Origin: Anaerolinea sp.
GTDB lineage: Bacteria > Chloroflexota > Anaerolineae > Anaerolineales > Anaerolineaceae
Length of the DNA stretch: 64,000 nucleotides
Direction: 5' to 3'
Assembly: GCA_029975055.1 (NCBI GenBank)
Contig: JARKPU010000022.1
Location: 124,001-188,000, forward strand
Shown: positions 10,303 to 18,287 of the stretch, piece by piece
Layout: the number at the start of each line of letters is the position of its first letter
How positions within the stretch are numbered: the stretch's first letter is position 1
Notes under the pieces: generated by a model
Databases searched by the model: none
Told to the model about the DNA's origin: nothing
Seen by the model: only the letters and a program-made list of their open reading frames with translations
Program-made: the position numbers and the translations under genes

Positions 10303-11634
10303 TCAGCTCTTCTGGAATCCCTCCATATACTCTTTGATCGCCGGCAGCGCCGTCAGGCGCTCGTAGAAGAAATTGTTGACGATATTAATCACCTCGGCGC
10401 GCGCGGCTTCCGCCTCGGCGGTGAGCGTCGCACCCGCCTCGGGGCGCGAGAGCGCATCGCGCAGCTTGAGCAGGTGGCCGACGATCTCCGCTTCCTGCTC
10501 GCCTTCCAGCGCCCGGATCACATCCAAAATCAGCCGGTCGCAGGCCGCCGCCAGCTCCTCGTGAGGGATCGACGCCCCCGAACCGTAGGCGTCGTCGATC
10601 GTGCGGATCAGCGACCACACCTGGTAGAGCATCGTCGCCGGCTCGTCGAACAGCTCGCGCAAGAAGGCCGCCTCTTCATAACGCCCGGTCAGGCGGAAGA
10701 TGTTGTACATGCGCTTGGCCACCTTGCCGTAATTCACGTCGCGCGTCAGGTACTTCTGCACTTCGTGCTCGAGCTGGCTGACGTAATTTTCCAATGCGTT
10801 GGCCGAGACGTGCTGTGCCAGCTTGGAGAAAATCGGCACCGAAGCCGCATCCAGGTACACTTCCTGGAAATACGGGTCGAGGTAGCCGTCCAGCGGGGTG
10901 ATGCTGCCATCGGGGGCCTCCCAGGTCACGTCCAACATGTTGCTGGCGTTGGCAAGCTGTCTGCGGATGGGGTCGGCCACCACCCAATCGAGCTTGCACC
11001 AGCCCGGCTCATTCTGCACGTCTTCCCACAACACCGCCGCCGGGCTGCCGTCTGCGCGGAAGCCCTCCACCTTGCCGGCCTGGATCTGATCCGGCCGCCA
11101 GGCAATCGGCGCGCCTTTCTTCACCTGCCGCCCGCCCACCACCAAATCTTCGGGGTAAGAACCGAACTTCACCTCGATGAGCTGGTAGGTCGGCCCGCGC
11201 AGAGCGCTCAGGGCCTTCTCGCGCATCACTTTGGCCAGAACGGCGCAGGCCTCCTCGCGCGTGGGAGCCAGGATGTTCAGGCGTTCGAAGTAATCGCAAT
11301 CGCCGGGGTAAGACTGGATCTTCGACTGCGCCGCCGAGCCTGAGAGCGCCAGGGCCGTCTCCAGCACGCCGGGGATATCCGCGAACTCGACGATGCGCCC
11401 GATGCGCCGGAAGTATTCCAGCTCGCTGTCGCTGAAATCCAGCATGGTGATGTTGTGCCCGAAGACGCCCGTGCGCTCGTCCATGGTGATCTGGTCGCCC
11501 TCTTTGGCGGCCGCCATGCTCGTCAGCCACTGCAGCGCCTCGGCCTCCTCGATTTCAACACCCAGCCTGCGCGCCGATTCGAGTATGCGCGCCAGCTCCG
11601 CCTGCGGTTGGTCGCCGGTCTGGTTCATTTGCAT
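10303..11634 (-). CDS. Conserved hypothetical protein, candidate pol-beta-like nucleotidyltransferase
   Basis: Long ORF; LSGSAAQSKIQSYPGDCDYFERLNIL fits GS-x(11)-DxD; helical C-terminal region. Confidence 0.5.
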   Translation of the reverse strand: MQMNQTGDQPQAELARILESARRLGVEIEEAEALQWLTSMAAAKEGDQITMDERTGVFGHNITMLDFSDSELEYFRRIGRIVEFADIPGVLETALALSGSAAQSKIQSYPGDCDYFERLNILAPTREEACAVLAKVMREKALSALRGPTYQLIEVKFGSYPEDLVVGGRQVKKGAPIAWRPDQIQAGKVEGFRADGSPAAVLWEDVQNEPGWCKLDWVVADPIRRQLANASNMLDVTWEAPDGSITPLDGYLDPYFQEVYLDAASVPIFSKLAQHVSANALENYVSQLEHEVQKYLTRDVNYGKVAKRMYNIFRLTGRYEEAAFLRELFDEPATMLYQVWSLIRTIDDAYGSGASIPHEELAAACDRLILDVIRALEGEQEAEIVGHLLKLRDALSRPEAGATLTAEAEAARAEVINIVNNFFYERLTALPAIKEYMEGFQKS

Positions 11635-11773
11635 CCTCCCTTGGACTTTATGAACATTCGATTGTGGGTATTGTACATGAGATTAGATAAGGTGGAAACC
11701 GGCGAAGTACAGGGCTATCGCCAGGTTAGCAAGACCAATCGGCAACAGCTTTGACGATATCGCATTACGCCCA

Positions 11774-12331
11774 TCACTCCCCGCCCTGGCTGCGCCCCGG
11801 CAAGCCGAGCAGCTCGCGGAAGATCTCCGCCTGGTCTTGCGCATCGCGCAGCGCATTATGCGAGAGGTGCTTCTCCTCCAGGAAATGCGCCGAGATGTGC
11901 GCCATCGAAGTCTCGGCCCATTTCGAGCCCGTCTGCCCCATGAAGTAGGCCTTGATGTCGAGCGCGCTGTGCCCGAAAGGGTTTTCTCCCAGGTAGCGCA
12001 GGAAGTAATCGTTGACGAACATCCAATCGAAAGGCGCGTTGAAGGCCACGAACACCGGCCGCGCCCCCGCCGGCGTGACTCGCCGCACCCAATCGGCAAA
12101 GGCGCGCAGCGCCTCCTCCGGCGGCAGGCCTTCCTCCTTCAGCCGCTCCAGTGAGAGGCCCGAAATTTCCAGCGCCTCCGCCTTCCACTCCGGCCGGTCG
12201 GGCTGAAGCTCGACATAAAACGACACCTCCGGATCCGCCACCAGGCAGGCGCCGATCGAAAGCAGCGCATACTGCGCCGGCACCGGGCCCGCCGTTTCCA
12301 CATCCACGCTGATATATTCTTCTGGAAGCAT
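11774..12331 (-). CDS. DnaQ-like 3'-5' exonuclease family protein
   Basis: YISVDVETAGP (DxE), FVAFNAPFDWMFV, SHNALRDAQDQAEIF; ATG at 12331 preferred over track start 12403. Confidence 0.8.
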   Translation of the reverse strand: MLPEEYISVDVETAGPVPAQYALLSIGACLVADPEVSFYVELQPDRPEWKAEALEISGLSLERLKEEGLPPEEALRAFADWVRRVTPAGARPVFVAFNAPFDWMFVNDYFLRYLGENPFGHSALDIKAYFMGQTGSKWAETSMAHISAHFLEEKHLSHNALRDAQDQAEIFRELLGLPGRSQGGE

Positions 12332-12348
12332 GGCCTGATTATAGCCAA

Positions 12349-12789
12349 TTACGCCAGCGGGTAGATCAAATCGGTCACCAGCTTCGCTTCGTCTTCCGTC
12401 CAATGCCCATATACCTCGATCACCGGCCAGGCCTGCGCCAGCCCCCGCGCGCGGATCTCGGCGATCACCCGCTCATGCGCCGCGCCGATACCCCGGTAGG
12501 GGCCGGTGTGCCTGTAAAACGCATACCGGCCGATCGAAATTTCCCTCAAAAGCAGGCCGGGCAGCACCACGGTATCATCCGCCGGCTCCACCCCGGCGAA
12601 CAGGTCACCGTTTTGCGCATACAAGGCATGGTTGATGCCGGTGGTCGCATACCCGCCCTCGCGCACGGTTCGCCAGATGGTATCCAGCAGGCCGATCAGC
12701 TCCTGCCCGTAGCTCTTCGCGGGGTCGTGCGCGGCGGCCAGCCCAAAAAGCCTGCGCCGGAAGGGCGTTTCGATCCATTCAACGCTCAT
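12349..12789 (-). CDS. GyrI-like small-molecule-binding / effector-binding domain protein
   Basis: ISIGRYAFYRHTGPYRGIGAAHERVIAEI ... VIEVYGHWTEDEAKLVTDLIYPL. Confidence 0.7.
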   Translation of the reverse strand: MSVEWIETPFRRRLFGLAAAHDPAKSYGQELIGLLDTIWRTVREGGYATTGINHALYAQNGDLFAGVEPADDTVVLPGLLLREISIGRYAFYRHTGPYRGIGAAHERVIAEIRARGLAQAWPVIEVYGHWTEDEAKLVTDLIYPLA

Positions 12790-12808
12790 CTCGCCTCCTC
12801 AGATGAAA

Positions 12809-12840
12809 AAAGGGCCGGAGGGTTTCTCCCCCGGCCCAGG
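12809..12840 (-). terminator. Rho-independent terminator-like hairpin
   Basis: GGGCCGGagggtttctcccCCGGCCC downstream of the minus-strand NBR1-Ig lipoprotein gene. Confidence 0.5.
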
Positions 12841-12871
12841 TTGGTCAAATTACGCAGATTGTGCGCCCAGC

Positions 12872-13534
12872 TTATTTGACCCTGATGGTCAAATTGAAGG
12901 TGCAGAAGGTCGTCGAACCGCGCACCAGCCCCCAGGTCGTGCGGTAAGTGCCCGGCTCGGCGGGGGCCAGCAGGTCCACAACGATATCGATCGACTCGCC
13001 CGGCGCAACGCTCTTCGAGAGGTTGTAGGTATCGCCATACTGCTTCATATCGGTGCCGCCGACGAACTTCACGTCGATATCCGAAGAGCCCCACGTCTGC
13101 TTGCCGGTGTTCTTCACCGTCCACTTGCCGTCCATCTCGCCGCGCGGGGCGAACTCGGCCAGGTACACCGGCGAGGTGTTCGAGACGGAGCAGTCATAAT
13201 CGGCAGGCACCGCTGTGGCCACAACCCCGCCCGAAGATGCGGCGCGGGTGTTGGTCGGCGCGGGCAGCGTATCTGCCGGGGTGGAAGAGGGCACCAGCGT
13301 GGGCGTATCCATCGGCGTGGCGGAAGGCGCCAGCGTGGGCGGGGCGGGCGGCAGGGTGGCGGTGGGGCGGCTGTCAATCTCCGCCAGCGCGGTCTGCACG
13401 GCTTCTTCGCGCACCGCGTCCAGCGTCTTTGAGATATCTTGCGTGGGCGCGGGCGGCTGCCCGGTGCCCACGGCGTTGCAGGCGGCCAAAAGCACAGCCG
13501 CCAGCAAGAGGATGGTCGGTAGGAATTTCTTCAT
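12872..13534 (-). CDS. Lipoprotein with NBR1-Ig-like domain
   Basis: LLAACNAVG lipobox; KWTVKNTGKQTWGSSDIDVKFVGG...SVAPGESIDIVVDLLAPAEPGTYRTTWGLVRG. Confidence 0.85.
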   Translation of the reverse strand: MKKFLPTILLLAAVLLAACNAVGTGQPPAPTQDISKTLDAVREEAVQTALAEIDSRPTATLPPAPPTLAPSATPMDTPTLVPSSTPADTLPAPTNTRAASSGGVVATAVPADYDCSVSNTSPVYLAEFAPRGEMDGKWTVKNTGKQTWGSSDIDVKFVGGTDMKQYGDTYNLSKSVAPGESIDIVVDLLAPAEPGTYRTTWGLVRGSTTFCTFNLTIRVK

Positions 13535-13789
13535 CGTGTAGTCTCCAATCGGTGATTAGCCAGGGTTATCGGCATGGTTATCAGGGGCCGCGCGTCGTTC
13601 CGCGCGGCGTGGCTGAATTGTAACCCCTCTTGGTGGGTTTGGGCAGAGAACGCGGGCGAATTCAGAGCGAATTGAATGGACACGAATAAAAAACGCACCG
13701 CATCGACGGCGCGCGCAAAAACAAAAATACCCCCACCCCGGTTGGGCAAACCGCTAAAAACAACCCCCTCTCAGCACCAGGCGCTCGAC

Positions 13790-13888
13790 CTACCTGGTTT
13801 TACCTTCTCGCCGGTTGGTCAGCGCGATCCCAACGACCACCAGTAAAATCGCGCCAACACCGACAAGAATCCCGACCAACGCGTCCAT
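13790..13888 (-). CDS. 32-aa single-pass membrane microprotein
   Basis: MDALVGILVGVGAILLVVVGIALTNRREGKTR*; AGGAGG Shine-Dalgarno just upstream of ATG; absent from ORF track because of size. Confidence 0.7.
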   Translation of the reverse strand: MDALVGILVGVGAILLVVVGIALTNRREGKTR

Positions 13889-14034
13889 CTCTTACCTCCT
13901 GCACAATTGAAGATTTGGACATTTAAAATATAGCGCGCTCGGGCCGCCTCGTCAATTGGGTGTAAGCCGGTTTATATAAAAATGCCGTAGGCGCGGGCCT
14001 TGTGCCCGCGTCTTCTGAGAGAGGATACACCAGG

Positions 14035-14106
14035 TGGGCCCGGCTGGGTTCGAACCAGCGACCAAGCGGTTATGAGCCGCGCGCTCTGCCACTGAGCTAC
14101 GGGCCC
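14035..14106 (-). tRNA. tRNA with CAT anticodon (elongator Met or Ile2)
   Basis: GGGCCCGTAGCTCAGTGGCAGAGCGCGCGGCTCATAACCGCTTGGTCGCTGGTTCGAACCCAGCCGGGCCCA: cloverleaf with 7-bp acceptor, GTTCGAA T-loop, 72 nt. Confidence 0.92.
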
Positions 14107-14130
14107 CGAATAGGGCAAAACCAAATTGTT

Positions 14131-14212
14131 AACTCACGCCCAGCGGCCAGGCGGTGATGAGCAAGCGCTTGATCACCCTCCGCAGGAGGGCTGCCACTGA
14201 GCTACGGGCCCG
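14131..14212 (-). pseudogene. Degenerate tandem copy of the adjacent tRNA gene
   Basis: GGGCCCGTAGCTCAGTGGCAG identical to intact tRNA 5' end, then hairpin CCCTCCTGCGGAGGG, then degraded GCGCTTGCTCATCACCGCCTGGCCGCTGG. Confidence 0.7.
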
Positions 14213-14227
14213 TCGTGGGCAACCAAA

Positions 14228-14929
14228 TTATATCACGCCGCCCGCTTTATCCAGCAGCCTGAAGCCCAGCCCCAGCCGCTTCTCCCGCTCCGCGAAGCGC
14301 GCATACGCCAGCGCGATCACCCCCGCCAGGCGCATCACCCGCCGCCCGTCCACCTCGCCGCCCCCCGCGCGGTAACCCTCCTCCAACGCCGCATAGACCC
14401 CCTCGCGGCCGTCCTTCATCATCAGGTAATAGACAAACCCCAGGTCTTGATAGCGCGAGCCAAGCCCGATCCCCTCGAAATCGATGAACACGATCTCCCC
14501 GTTCTTCCTCTCGATCACCTGGGCAGGCTCCGAGTGGATCAGCGCATCGGGCGGGAAGTCGGCCGCCAGAGCCGGTTCGATGCACCTTCCCAGGCCCCAT
14601 TCGGCCAGGTTCTCGTTTGCCAGAGCGATCAGCCATTCCACGCCGGTCATGCATTCGTGCGGGTAACCCTGTTCCGCATGGAGCAGCCGCAGCGCCTGCC
14701 CGGCCCGCCGCGCGTTGCGCAGGGTCAACCCCTCGCGCCCGGCGATGTACTCCATCGTGATCCTCCCGCCCTCGATGTGCTCGATGCGCGGCAAGATACT
14801 CAGCCGCCGCGAGAGGGCCGCCAGGTCCCTTTGCCGCGCCGCGTTGTGGAGGAATTCCTCATCGCTGCTCTCTTTGAGGACGAAATCGCCCTCCCGCCAG
14901 ACGCTCGACCCGCTGAAACCCTGCCTCAT
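14228..14929 (-). CDS. Aminoglycoside phosphotransferase (APH)-like family protein
   Basis: ALIHSEPAQVIERKNGEIVFIDFEGIGLGSRYQDLGFVYYLMM, aligned with APH H(G/S)D...ID(F/W)E motifs. Confidence 0.75.
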   Translation of the reverse strand: MRQGFSGSSVWREGDFVLKESSDEEFLHNAARQRDLAALSRRLSILPRIEHIEGGRITMEYIAGREGLTLRNARRAGQALRLLHAEQGYPHECMTGVEWLIALANENLAEWGLGRCIEPALAADFPPDALIHSEPAQVIERKNGEIVFIDFEGIGLGSRYQDLGFVYYLMMKDGREGVYAALEEGYRAGGGEVDGRRVMRLAGVIALAYARFAEREKRLGLGFRLLDKAGGVI

Positions 14930-14934
14930 GCGCT

Positions 14935-15082
14935 GCTCCCACCCTTATCCGCGTTTATCCTTCGCATCCAGTTCTTTCTCTTTGCCTCCGCTCCCACTCT
15001 TACCCGCGTTCATCCTACGCATCCTGTTCTTTCTCTTTGCCTCCGCTCCCACTCTTATCCGCGTTCATCCTTATCATCCTGT
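14935..15082. repeat. 55-bp tandem repeat, about 2.6 copies
   Basis: GCTCCC...CTTTGCCTCC units start at 14935, 14990, 15045. Confidence 0.85.
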
Positions 15083-16170
15083 CTCTCCTCTTCCCGGCTC
15101 GCCAGCACCAGCGCCCCGAGCGCCAGCAGCGGGAAGAGCACATTCTGCCAGCGCCACGAACCCACCGGCCAGAGCACCGCGCTCCAGCCGAGCAGCCAGG
15201 CCGCCCCCACCGCCCAGCGCGCCCGCCCGCGCCAGCTCATCGCCAGCGGCCCCAGCAGCACCGTCAGCCCATAAATCAACGTCTGCGGAAGCAGCAGCAT
15301 CCCCAGCGGGATGCTCGCCCCAAAGGCAAAGCGCCCGCTCCAGCGCGCGCGCCAGAGCAACAGCGCAAGCGCCGCGCCCAGCAGCAGTAAGAAGAGCGGG
15401 CCCGCGTCCCAGGCCGTGGCGGGTGCCCAGGCCGGCTGCGCATACGCCGCGTAGCGCCGCAGCGCATCAAGCCAGCCCGGCAGCCACCAGCCCGCCGCCA
15501 GCACGCTCGCCCCCAGCAGGACCGCCTGGGCCGCCGCGAAGCCCCCCAGCCACTTCCAGCGCCGCCCGCGCAGCGCCAGAACGAGCATCACCAGGCAGGG
15601 CAGCGCCGCCAGCTCCGGCTTGATCACCCCCGCCGCCAGCACCGCCCCGGCGGCCCAATCGCGCTTTTGCTCAAAGAGCCGCCAGCCCGCCGCCAGCGCC
15701 AGCAGCGCCAGGCCGGTGAACTGCCCCTGGAAGACCATTAACAGAGGGAAGTACCACAGCACCAGCCCGAGCAGCGCCCAGGCCGGCAGCCCGCCCTGCC
15801 CGCGGAGGCGCAGCAGGTAAAGCGCGCCGCCCAGCATCAGCACCGAAAGCCCCTCCCACAGCGCCGTGGCCAGCTCCACATCCTTCACCAGCCAGAAGGG
15901 GAGCAGCAGCGGCACAAGCTGTGCCGGGTAGGCAAAGCCCTGCTGGTCGCGCTCAGGCGGCAGGCTGCCGCCATACAGGCGCTGCTGGATCAGCCGGGTG
16001 GTCTCCTCCGAGTAGAGGTCGCGCCGCTCGAAGAGCGCCAGCCGCGCCCCCGCCCAGCGGGGGTAAAAATCGCGGTGGTCGGCCCCGCGCACCCAGGCAA
16101 AGTAATTCGCCGCGCTCAGGGCCAGCCAGAGCACGGCGAGAGCAGCGGCGAGGAAGAGAGGCTTGCGCAT
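15055..16170 (-). CDS. GT87/DUF2029-like polytopic membrane protein
   Basis: Multi-TM ORF; HRDFYPRWAGARLALFERRDLYSEETTRLIQ typical of GT87-like proteins. Confidence 0.7.
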   Translation of the reverse strand: MRKPLFLAAALAVLWLALSAANYFAWVRGADHRDFYPRWAGARLALFERRDLYSEETTRLIQQRLYGGSLPPERDQQGFAYPAQLVPLLLPFWLVKDVELATALWEGLSVLMLGGALYLLRLRGQGGLPAWALLGLVLWYFPLLMVFQGQFTGLALLALAAGWRLFEQKRDWAAGAVLAAGVIKPELAALPCLVMLVLALRGRRWKWLGGFAAAQAVLLGASVLAAGWWLPGWLDALRRYAAYAQPAWAPATAWDAGPLFLLLLGAALALLLWRARWSGRFAFGASIPLGMLLLPQTLIYGLTVLLGPLAMSWRGRARWAVGAAWLLGWSAVLWPVGSWRWQNVLFPLLALGALVLASREEERQDDKDERG

Positions 16171-16218
16171 GATTGGGTTTCAAAGGCCCGGAAGGTCTTG
16201 AGATGGATTGTGCATCAA

Positions 16219-16263
16219 TATTTCTGTAAAATGTGGGGCAAAGCCCACATTTTACTGAAAATT
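16219..16263. repeat. Palindromic element (GTGGGGCAAA core), terminator-like
   Basis: ATATTTCTGTAAAATGTGGGGCAAAGCCCACATTTTACTGAAAAT. Confidence 0.75.
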
Positions 16264-16303
16264 ATATCCACAATCGTGAGAGACCTTGCGGGTCTTCACG
16301 GCC

Positions 16304-17245
16304 TCAAAGCGCGCGGCGTTCGCGGTCGTAATTTTGCCCGAGGAAGGCCGGAGCGCGCGTCTTGCCGAAGGTGAGGATCATCACCACGATCGTTGCCAGG
16401 TAAGGAAGCATCAGCAAGAACTGGTAGGGGATGCCCGTCCCCACCACCTGCACGCGGTAAGCCAGCACCTCGATGGTGGCGAAGAACGCCGCCCCGTAGA
16501 GGATGGTGAGCGGCTTCCAGCCGCCGAAGAAGGTGAGGGCAATCGCCAGCCAGCCGCGCCCCTTCACCATCCCTTCGGTGAAGGTGCCGGTATAGACCAT
16601 CGGCAGGTAGGCCCCCGCCAGGCCGATCATCATCCCCCCGATGATAGCGCTCCAATAGCGCGCGCGAGTGACGTTGATGCCCAGGCTGTCGGCGGCCTGC
16701 GGGTTCTCGCCCACCGAGCGCAGTTCCAGGCCCAGCTTGGTGCGGTAGAGGTACCACCACAGCGCTACCGAAACGAGAATCGACACATACACCAGCACGT
16801 TCTGGTTGAAGAAGATCTCGCCCAGCAGCGGGATTTTGCTCAGCAGCGGCACCGGCAGGTCTTTGAGCGTGGGCACCAGCGGCGGGGTCAGCGTCACGCC
16901 GATGATCAGCTTGGGCAGCAGCGTAGAAAGCCCCACGCCGATGAAGAACAACGCCAGCCCGATGACGAACTGGTCCATCTTGAGGTGGGTGGTAAAGTAC
17001 GCCAGCGCCAGCCCAAAGAGGGCCCCCGCCGCCATCGCCGCCGCCATCCCCAAAACGATGCTGCCGCTCAGGTAGCTGACGAGGAAGCCCACCGACGCCC
17101 CCACCAGCATGATGCCTTCCTGCGCCACGTTGAAGACGCCCGTGCGCCCGCCCAGCATCGTCCCCTGCCCCGCCAGGACGAACGGCACCATGCTCAGCAG
17201 AATCAGCTTGGCGTATGCCACGATCGAAACCAGGATCGCATCCAT
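16304..17245 (-). CDS. BMP-type (nucleoside/riboflavin-like) ABC transporter permease
   Basis: GGRTGVFNVAQEGIMLVGASVGFLVSY, GVFNVAQEG signature of the BPD_transp_2 family. Confidence 0.9.
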   Translation of the reverse strand: MDAILVSIVAYAKLILLSMVPFVLAGQGTMLGGRTGVFNVAQEGIMLVGASVGFLVSYLSGSIVLGMAAAMAAGALFGLALAYFTTHLKMDQFVIGLALFFIGVGLSTLLPKLIIGVTLTPPLVPTLKDLPVPLLSKIPLLGEIFFNQNVLVYVSILVSVALWWYLYRTKLGLELRSVGENPQAADSLGINVTRARYWSAIIGGMMIGLAGAYLPMVYTGTFTEGMVKGRGWLAIALTFFGGWKPLTILYGAAFFATIEVLAYRVQVVGTGIPYQFLLMLPYLATIVVMILTFGKTRAPAFLGQNYDRERRAL

Positions 17246-17247
17246 GT

Positions 17248-18285
17248 TTAGCGCCTCCGCACCACGTCTGAGAGCAAGACGAACACCAAAATCAGCGCTT
17301 CCACGATGAACACCATCTCCACCGGGATCAACAGCGTGCGCTGCATGGCGCTCGCGCCCACCTCGAGCACCGAGATAAAGAAGGCGATGAACGGCACCGC
17401 CAGGTTATTGCCTTTAGCGATCAACCCGATGATCAGCCCGAGGACGAGGAAGTTCGACTGCATGCCCTCGATCAGCCGGTGCTGCACCCCGGCCACTTCC
17501 AGCGCGCCCGAAAGCCCGCCCACCGCCCCCGCGATGACCAGCGAGGAGATGAACATCAGGCGGGTTTTGATGCCGAACGTTTTGGCGGCGCGCGGGTTGG
17601 CGCCGGTGGCCACCAACTCATAGCCGGCCACGGTGCGCGTGGTGTAGAAGTACACCAGCGCCGCCACGATGATCGCCACGATGATCCCCGCGTTCAGCGG
17701 CGGGTTGTTGATCAACATCGGCAGGAAGCCCCCTTCGCCGATCGCCACCGTCATCGGGTGGCCGGCGCCCTGGTCGCGCCAGGGACCGGTGGCCACGTAA
17801 TTCACCAGGCTGAAAGCCACAAAGTTGAGCAGCACCGTGGTGAGGATCTCGTTGATCCCGAAGCGGTAGAGCAGCCAGCCGGGGATCAAGCCCCACAGCG
17901 CGCCCGCCGCCACCCCCGCCAGGATGACCAGCGGCAGCAGCAGCGCCGGCGGCAGGTGCGAGAAGGCAATCCCCACCGCCGTCGAACCGATGGCCCCCGC
18001 CAGCAGCTGCCCCTCGCCGCCAATGTTGAACTTGCCTGCCGTCAACGGGATGGTGAACGCCAGAGCCTGCAAGAGCAGGGGTACGAACTTGAGCAGAGTC
18101 TGGATAAACCCGTTGGCCGTGCGGAACGAGGTGAACAGGATGGTCGAGTACGCCCTGAGCACATCGAAGCCCATCAGGGCGATGAAAATGCCCGCCGCCG
18201 CGAAGGATGCCAGGATGGCCAGCAGGTATGGGATGGCGGTGCCCAGCAGGCTCCGCGAAGTGGTTTTAGCAGTCATGGCTGTCAT
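17248..18285 (-). CDS. BMP-type ABC transporter permease
   Basis: AGKFNIGGEGQLLAGAIGSTAVGI; polytopic. Confidence 0.9.
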   Translation of the reverse strand: MTAMTAKTTSRSLLGTAIPYLLAILASFAAAGIFIALMGFDVLRAYSTILFTSFRTANGFIQTLLKFVPLLLQALAFTIPLTAGKFNIGGEGQLLAGAIGSTAVGIAFSHLPPALLLPLVILAGVAAGALWGLIPGWLLYRFGINEILTTVLLNFVAFSLVNYVATGPWRDQGAGHPMTVAIGEGGFLPMLINNPPLNAGIIVAIIVAALVYFYTTRTVAGYELVATGANPRAAKTFGIKTRLMFISSLVIAGAVGGLSGALEVAGVQHRLIEGMQSNFLVLGLIIGLIAKGNNLAVPFIAFFISVLEVGASAMQRTLLIPVEMVFIVEALILVFVLLSDVVRRR

Positions 18286-18287
18286 CC

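Noticed and set aside
12332-12403. Upstream start for the exonuclease gene
   Set aside because: Extension overlaps the end of the GyrI-like gene and precedes the conserved YISVDVETAG N-terminus; ATG at 12331 fits better.
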